From assembly GCA_011523515.1 (NCBI GenBank), contig WTGO01000067.1:1-64000 (forward strand): 64,000 bases of DNA. The letters run 5' to 3'. A program made the translations under genes and the position numbers. Shown in pieces: positions 59,521 through 64,000 of this stretch (position 1 is its first letter; each line of letters starts with the position of its first letter). Below the pieces are notes generated by a model. That model saw nothing but the letters and a program-made list of their open reading frames with translations. It had not been told where the DNA came from and did no database searches. The stretch comes from Chloroflexota bacterium. Its GTDB lineage: Bacteria > Chloroflexota > Anaerolineae > Aggregatilineales > Phototrophicaceae.

Positions 59521-60852
59521 ATGTCTAGACGCTTTCTGCTGCTACTCTCCCTGCTCATGCTTCTGCCCGCGCTTCCACTGGGCGCCGCCAAAGCCGAAAT
59601 TGATTGTGACTTTGCCGACGAGACCATCCTCATCGGCGGGGTCGTTCCGCTGTCGTCGCCGGGCTCGGTAGCCGGCGGCATCGGCATGGATTGGGGCTTC
59701 CAGCAGGCTGCGGCCGATATCAACGCCGGCTGCGGCCTGGTAATCGACGGCGTGAATCATCGCATCCGCGTCATTACGGTGGATTCGGAAGGCATCTCTG
59801 AATTTGGCCAGGCCGCAGTGGAGCGCTTGGTCTTCCAAGATCAGGTCAGCGGCATCGTCGGCGTCTATCACAGCGCGGTCGCGCTGGCGACCATGGGCCT
59901 GGTGCAGCGTTACCAGATCCCGACCATCTACGCCCATCCGCGCAATGACTTCATCAGCGCCAGCGGCTACATCGAGTATGAAGGCGCGCCGCCGCGCGGC
60001 AGCCAGGGCGTCGACTACGTCTTCCGCACCTCGCCGCCCAGTTCAATCGTGGGCAAGATCGTCACCGACTGGCTGGTGGAGCAGGGCGTCGAAGCGGTCG
60101 TGCTCATCCTGGAAAACACCGATTACGGGCATCCGGCGGCGGCGGCGGAACGGGCGCATCTGGAACGAGCCGGTGTCCAGGTTGATCAGCTGGAAGTCGA
60201 GTTGGGCACTGAAGACTTCGTGCCGATCCTCAGCCGGCTATGGGCGCGCCCGCAACTGCCCGATGCCATCCGCATCCTGGTCAGCGGTGAGACCTCCTAC
60301 AATCTGACGCAGCAAATGGCCGAGCTCGGCATCGCGCCCACAGCCGATACCATCTGCGTTACCAATCATCTTGCTTTTCAATCGGAGCAATACTGGAACA
60401 CCGTGCCCGACGGCAATTTTTGCGCTTTCGACCGCGTCGGCACCATCCCCAGTTTGTACAACGACATGGCGGACGAGCTGGACCGACGCTACCAGGAGGA
60501 CTTCGGCGATATCCTGGTCAGCTTCGCCATGGAAGCCTACGACAGCGTCTGGCTGATGGCCGATGCTTTCGAACGCGCCGGCAGCTACACCGATGCCGAT
60601 GCCGTCGTGGCGGCGCTGGAAACGGCCGATATCGATCTGTCGCAAGGGCGCTATTACTTTGATTTCGGGGGGCACAATCCGGTCTTGCCGGAGGATGTGC
60701 CGGCTTATATGTGGCATCAGTGGCCTGCGCCGGTAGTGACGGTCATGCAGTACTTTGAAGAAGGGCAGAGCGGGTTGGACGCGGCTGTCGTCTATCCCGC
60801 GGTCTACCAGACGCACGGCAAGTCATACTTCCAGCCGGGCACCACATCCTGA
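59521..60852 (+). CDS. Periplasmic binding protein, branched-chain amino acid type (paralogue 1)
   Basis: A 443-residue secreted protein. Signal peptide RRFLLLLSLLMLLPALPLGAAKA; then a Peripla_BP_6/LivJ-like fold: ETILIGGVVPLSSPGSVAGGIGMDWGFQQAAADINAGCG, GIVGVYHSAVALATMGLVQRYQIPTIYAHP, FRTSPPSSIVGKIVTDWLVEQ, VLILENTDYGHPAA. LivJ-type proteins deliver amino acids, amides or other small ligands to ABC permeases, or to receptors. No permease or ATPase is adjacent; a paralogue follows. YYFDFGGHNPVLPEDVPAYMWHQWP near the C-terminus is conserved with paralogue 2. Confidence 0.85.
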   Translation: MSRRFLLLLSLLMLLPALPLGAAKAEIDCDFADETILIGGVVPLSSPGSVAGGIGMDWGFQQAAADINAGCGLVIDGVNHRIRVITVDSEGISEFGQAAVERLVFQDQVSGIVGVYHSAVALATMGLVQRYQIPTIYAHPRNDFISASGYIEYEGAPPRGSQGVDYVFRTSPPSSIVGKIVTDWLVEQGVEAVVLILENTDYGHPAAAAERAHLERAGVQVDQLEVELGTEDFVPILSRLWARPQLPDAIRILVSGETSYNLTQQMAELGIAPTADTICVTNHLAFQSEQYWNTVPDGNFCAFDRVGTIPSLYNDMADELDRRYQEDFGDILVSFAMEAYDSVWLMADAFERAGSYTDADAVVAALETADIDLSQGRYYFDFGGHNPVLPEDVPAYMWHQWPAPVVTVMQYFEEGQSGLDAAVVYPAVYQTHGKSYFQPGTTS

Positions 60853-60857
60853 GATGA

Positions 60858-60887
60858 TTGACTTAGGCGGAACAAATATGTTATCTT
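60858..60887 (+). promoter_or_regulatory. Promoter of binding protein 2
   Basis: TTGACT (60858-60863), 18 bases, TATCTT (60882-60887), 27 bases before the ATG. Suggests separate control of the two paralogues. Confidence 0.45.
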
Positions 60888-60914
60888 GAGAATTGTAAAG
60901 AATAGGAGACGGAT

Positions 60915-62252
60915 ATGTTTACTCGGATTTCGTTTTTGGTTGGCACAGCAGTAATGCTCTTGTTGCTACTATTCCCGGCCGCTAGTCTTCATGCCGACAG
61001 TCACTGCGACTTCGCCGAGGAGACCATCCGTCTGGGTGGCATCGCGCCGCTTTCACCACCAGGAGCCACTGGCGCCGGCGTCATCATCGACTGGTCCTAT
61101 CAGCAGGCGGCCGCCGATATCAACGCGCAATGCGGGGTCGAAATCGCCGGCGTCAACCATCGCGTAGAAGTGCTGACGGGCGACTCTGAAGGCATCTCTG
61201 AACGCGGGCAGGCGCTGGCGGAACGCTGGATATTCGAAGACCAGGTGCACGGTGTGGTCGGAGGTTATCACAGCGCGGTGGCGCTGGCGCTGATGAAATT
61301 GACGCAAGAGAATCAAGTCCCGACCCTGTTCGCCGGGCCCTGGAATGACAATATCACCGCTAACGGCATCATCGAATACGAGGGCAGAGCGCCACGCATT
61401 GAAGACGGCGTGGACTACATTTTCCGCACTTCGCCCGCCAACTCCATGGTGGCGGCGGTGGCGGCGAACTGGTTCATCGAGCTCGGCTTGGATGATGTCA
61501 TCATCATGACGGAGAACACCGATTATGGTATCCCGGCCGCGGCCGATGAAGCCGCCCTGTTGGAAGCGGCTGGCGTGACGGTCGAGCAGTTCAGCTTTGA
61601 GCTGGGCACAGAAGACTTTGTGCCTGTCCTCAACCGCGTCTTGGCGCGCGCCGAACCGCCGGATGCAATTCGTGTGCTGGTTACGGGCGAGACTGGCTTT
61701 AATCTGGTGCAGCAGATGGCTGAGCTAGGCATTGCGCCCAGTGCCGATACCATTTGCGTCGCCGAGAGTTTCGCCGGCGATTCGACGCAGTTTTGGGCGG
61801 CTGTGCCCGATGGCAACTACTGCGCTTTCACCCGTGTCGGCGCCACGCCCGCGCTCTTCGGCGAGATCGCGCATGATGTCAATGCCCGCTATACAGCCGA
61901 GTGGGGCGGCGTCGCCCCCAGCTATTCGCTAGAACCTTATGACAGCGTGCGGCTGCTGGCCGCGGCAATGGATGCCGCCGACAGCTTCAACGACGCAGAC
62001 GCCATCGTCGCCGCGCTGGAGACTATCGACATCGAGTTGGCGCAAGGGCGCTACTACTTCGAATATGGCAGCCACAATCCGGACTTGCCTGAAGGCGAAC
62101 CGACCTATCTGTGGCATCAATGGCCCGACCCGATTGTGACAGTGGTGCAATACTTCGAGCAAGATCAGAGCGCGCTGGACGTGGCGGTAATCTATCCACC
62201 GGTTTATCAGACACATGGCACCAGTTATATCGTTCCCGGCACATCACCCTGA
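60915..62252 (+). CDS. Periplasmic binding protein, branched-chain amino acid type (paralogue 2)
   Basis: A 445-residue secreted protein collinear with paralogue 1, with a different signal peptide (RISFLVGTAVMLLLLLFPAASLHA). Conserved blocks: ETIRLGGIAPLSPPGATGAG, YHSAVALALMKLTQENQVPTLFAGPWNDN, FRTSPANSMVAAVAANWFIELG, IMTENTDYGIPAAADEAALLEAAGV, EPYDSVRLLAAAMD. Ligand-loop differences (YAHPRND in 1, FAGPWND in 2) suggest different ligands. AGGAGA precedes the ATG by six bases. Ends 44 bases before a strong terminator. Confidence 0.85.
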   Translation: MFTRISFLVGTAVMLLLLLFPAASLHADSHCDFAEETIRLGGIAPLSPPGATGAGVIIDWSYQQAAADINAQCGVEIAGVNHRVEVLTGDSEGISERGQALAERWIFEDQVHGVVGGYHSAVALALMKLTQENQVPTLFAGPWNDNITANGIIEYEGRAPRIEDGVDYIFRTSPANSMVAAVAANWFIELGLDDVIIMTENTDYGIPAAADEAALLEAAGVTVEQFSFELGTEDFVPVLNRVLARAEPPDAIRVLVTGETGFNLVQQMAELGIAPSADTICVAESFAGDSTQFWAAVPDGNYCAFTRVGATPALFGEIAHDVNARYTAEWGGVAPSYSLEPYDSVRLLAAAMDAADSFNDADAIVAALETIDIELAQGRYYFEYGSHNPDLPEGEPTYLWHQWPDPIVTVVQYFEQDQSALDVAVIYPPVYQTHGTSYIVPGTSP

Positions 62253-62295
62253 CTTTGCCGGGGACGCCGTTGAAGCAGTAAAATCGCTCAAAGGG

Positions 62296-62325
62296 ACGGG
62301 CGGGTGAACAGCCCGCTCGTTTTTT
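62296..62325 (+). terminator. Rho-independent terminator
   Basis: ACGGGCGGGT (62296-62305) pairs with GCCCGCTCGT (62311-62320) through ten base pairs, including two G-T wobbles, around a GAACA loop, followed by a run of T. It ends transcription of the second binding protein and isolates the nucleoside hydrolase. Confidence 0.88.
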
Positions 62326-62353
62326 GTTGGGGGCAGACAAAGGACAATCAGCG

Positions 62354-63280
62354 ATGACCTTTCCCGAATTGAGCGAGGCCTTCCGAATCAAACGCTTGCA
62401 GCATCCCGGTCGCAAGGCGCGAATGGTGCTGGACACCGATACTTACAATGAAATCGATGACCAGTTCGCCTTGACTTACGCGCTGCTCTCGCCCGAACAG
62501 ATGGCGGTGGAAGCGATCTACGCCGCGCCCTTCCACAACAACCGCTCTGCCGGCCCCGGTGATGGCATGGAGAAAAGCTACGAAGAGATCTTGCGCTTGC
62601 TGGATTTTCTGGGCGTAGCGGCCGATGGCTTTGCATACCGTGGTTCGACGGCATATATCGGCGCGGCGCGGCAACCGCAGGACAACGCCGCCGTCCACGA
62701 TTTGATCGCGCGGGCGCTCGCCAGCCCGGATGACGACCCGCTTTATGTGGTCGCCATCGGCGCGATCACCAATGTGGCGTCGGCGCTGCTGCTGGCGCCG
62801 GAAATTGTGCGGAAGATCGTGGTCGTCTGGCTGGGCGGGCACAACTTGAATATGCCCCATACGCGCGAGTTCAACTTGAAGCAGGATGTGCCGGCGGCGC
62901 AAATTGCGCTCGACAGCGGCGTACCCTTCGTCATCGTACCCTGCTACGGCGTGACGTCGCACCTGCTGACGACCCTGGCTGAACTGCAAGCATTTATCGG
63001 CGGCGCCGGCCGCGTTGGCGATTACCTGTGCCAGATTTTCAAGGAGTATCGCCCCGATTCCTTCGGCGCGTCCAGCGTGATCTGGGATATCTCGACCATT
63101 GGCTGGCTGATCAACCCCGAGTGGGTGCCGACCGACCTGACGCACAGCCCGATTTTGACCGATCAAGTGACCTGGAGCGTCGATCGCTCGCGCCATTTGG
63201 CGCGCGTGGCCAACTTCGTCCATCGCGATCCAATTTTCCGCGACATGTTTGGCAAGATCCGCGCTCACGGCGGCCTTTAG
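62354..63280 (+). CDS. Nucleoside hydrolase
   Basis: A 308-residue Ca-dependent ribohydrolase that cleaves the N-glycosidic bond of ribonucleosides. The metal motif is VLDTDTYNEIDDQFALTYALL near residue 22 (D-x-D-x-x-x-D-D, normally DTDPGIDDA), with the remaining ligand in HNLNMPHTREFNLKQDVPAAQIAL near 170. The glycine-rich VVAIGAITNVASALLL near 130 is typical. An extra-long first loop (TDTYNEIDD) places it in the divergent branch. AAAGGA precedes ATG 62354. Its stop overlaps the convergent HEAT gene by four bases. Confidence 0.87.
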   Translation: MTFPELSEAFRIKRLQHPGRKARMVLDTDTYNEIDDQFALTYALLSPEQMAVEAIYAAPFHNNRSAGPGDGMEKSYEEILRLLDFLGVAADGFAYRGSTAYIGAARQPQDNAAVHDLIARALASPDDDPLYVVAIGAITNVASALLLAPEIVRKIVVVWLGGHNLNMPHTREFNLKQDVPAAQIALDSGVPFVIVPCYGVTSHLLTTLAELQAFIGGAGRVGDYLCQIFKEYRPDSFGASSVIWDISTIGWLINPEWVPTDLTHSPILTDQVTWSVDRSRHLARVANFVHRDPIFRDMFGKIRAHGGL

Positions 63281-63810
63281 ATCCAGTCAAAGGCTCCCCG
63301 CGTCCGGCGGATGCGCGCGCGCACGGAAGCCGCTTCGTCTTGATCGGCCGCGGCCAGCAGGTCCAATACGCTATCGCGGTACTCGGGATGCTGATCGGCG
63401 AGCGCAACGGCGCCATGCACGCTCCAGGCGCGGATGAAGGTATTGGCGCCGGTCGCCTGTTCCGCCAGCGCAGCCATCAACGGCTCAGCCAGCGCCGCGG
63501 GCAGGGTCAGCGAATCCATCATTTGCAAGACGTGTAAGCGCGAAAGCCAGCTGGTCTCCTGGATCAGCAGGCTGAGCAGCGTTTCGCTCTGACTGGCGGA
63601 CAGCTGCGCGCCGGTCACGCCGAGGCGCTTGAGCAGCCAGGTGGCCGCCGCTTGCAAGTTTAGATCATCGCCCCCGGCGAAATCACACAACTCCGCGATC
63701 AGGTTGGCGTCAGCGGTGTAGGTCGCGGCAAATCGCTCCAGGGGGCCGGTGCTCTTGCCATCGAAATCGAAAAGCGCTTGCGTCAGCGCGTCAGACCGGC
63801 AAGCATTCAT
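63277..63810 (-). CDS. HEAT-repeat-like helical protein
   Basis: A 177-residue all-helical protein, about four antiparallel helix pairs (LNLQAAATWLLKRLGV, SRLHVLQMMDSLTL, FIRAWSVHGAVALADQ, YRDSVLDLLAAADQDEAASVRARIRR), resembling HEAT/PBS repeat scaffolds. The ATG overlaps the stop of the upstream DUF1801-type gene (ATGA), so they are one operon. No catalytic motif; function unknown. Confidence 0.65.
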   Translation of the reverse strand: MNACRSDALTQALFDFDGKSTGPLERFAATYTADANLIAELCDFAGGDDLNLQAAATWLLKRLGVTGAQLSASQSETLLSLLIQETSWLSRLHVLQMMDSLTLPAALAEPLMAALAEQATGANTFIRAWSVHGAVALADQHPEYRDSVLDLLAAADQDEAASVRARIRRTRGAFDWI

Positions 63811-64000
63811 TGCAGCTTGGGCAAGTAGCCGCTGGCGCTTTCGACGAGTTGACGCAGGGCCGGCTGCTTTAAATCCACGGCTTTGCGGATTTTGACGTGC
63901 CGCAGGTCAGCGCCTTTGCCCTCCAGCAATTGCTCCGGATCGGGCAGGTGCGCGCCGTACATGAAGCCAAAGTTAAGATGATTCTTGAAGGGCGCGATAT
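63807..64000 (-). CDS. DUF1801 (YdhG/YjbR-like) protein, C-terminal part, cut by window edge
   Basis: The last 63 codons are in the window: FKNHLNFGFMYGAHLPDPEQLLEGKGADLRHVKI near the start, then LRQLVESASGYLPKLQ and TGA. The F.NH.NFGFM.GA.LPDP pattern with R.VK.R is typical of DUF1801 domain proteins (small iron-chaperone/frataxin-like fold). The stop TGA overlaps the HEAT gene start by ATGA. The 5' part lies beyond 64000. Confidence 0.8.
   Translation of the reverse strand, partial: IAPFKNHLNFGFMYGAHLPDPEQLLEGKGADLRHVKIRKAVDLKQPALRQLVESASGYLPKLQ

Noticed and set aside
62348-63268. 306-codon open frame opposite the nucleoside hydrolase
   Set aside because: Antisense shadow; the plus frame has the DTD metal motif, ribosome site and terminator context.

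Overview
The window is a GC-rich bacterial chromosome segment with densely packed, short-gapped genes. Gene content (fused HK97 protease-capsid, stand-alone TipAS protein, DUF6941, form-II-type molybdenum hydroxylase, carbohydrate ABC system without its own ATPase, many VOC/GNAT/MFS singletons, several toxin-antitoxin pairs) and the families of interspersed palindromic and CACAGAG repeats suggest a Chloroflexota (Anaerolineae-like) genome. This is inference: no rRNA or ribosomal marker is present. No tRNA, rRNA, CRISPR array, integrase or transposase was recognised.

Layout. 1-6.2 kb (mostly minus strand): a drug-exporter/TipAS pair, then a cryptic phage head module (gp6-like connector; prohead protease fused to major capsid protein) interrupted by a DUF6941-HicA-HicB operon. 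6.7-12.2 kb (plus): two RecD2-like helicase genes in tandem, the second visibly AT-richer and with its own promoter, then an unknown basic protein of the same base composition. 12.2-16.4 kb: housekeeping and metabolic genes (VOC protein, methionine aminopeptidase, PlsY, PdxA-like). 16.4-19.2 kb: an AT-rich island holding one STAND NTPase gene whose N-terminal domain carries a HEPN-type RNxxxxH motif and which is split by a single in-frame TAG codon. 19.2-25.7 kb: deaminase, GNAT, a Glu/Gln-rich membrane protein, a duplicated DUF433/DUF5615 toxin-antitoxin module and a sugar-nucleotide epimerase. 26-35 kb: rhodanese, an orphan molybdopterin hydroxylase large subunit, a Phd/PIN pair, a polytopic membrane protein, a DUF2335 operon with a strong promoter and palindrome, an epimerase and a class III aminotransferase. 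35.7-43.9 kb: secreted glycosidase-like protein, MBL hydrolase, VOC protein, YfhO-type membrane protein and glycosyltransferase (with an exact 252-bp tandem duplication at the VOC/YfhO junction), GNAT and isochorismatase-like hydrolase. 43.9-45.5 kb: a graveyard of three decayed genes. 45.6-52.6 kb: a sugar-type ABC importer with SnoaL-like proteins, a class IV aminotransferase and a FadR/GntR regulator, probably one catabolic locus. 52.8-64 kb: phosphodiesterase-like protein, TrmH-like methylase, Uma2 nuclease, phosphofructokinase, HpcH aldolase, MFS, ThpR, two paralogous secreted binding proteins, a nucleoside hydrolase (after a clear terminator), and the edge of a DUF1801/HEAT operon.

Strongest leads: the HEPN-STAND-TPR defence-like gene with an amber codon (16.5-19.2 kb); the protease-capsid fusion with an internal ribosome start (4.4-6.2 kb); the helicase pair (6.7-11.3 kb); the 252-bp duplication (38.8-39.3 kb); the mosaic DUF433/DUF5615 duplication (23.0-24.5 kb); and the dispersed CACAGAG elements. 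All family calls come from reading motifs by eye; no search was run.
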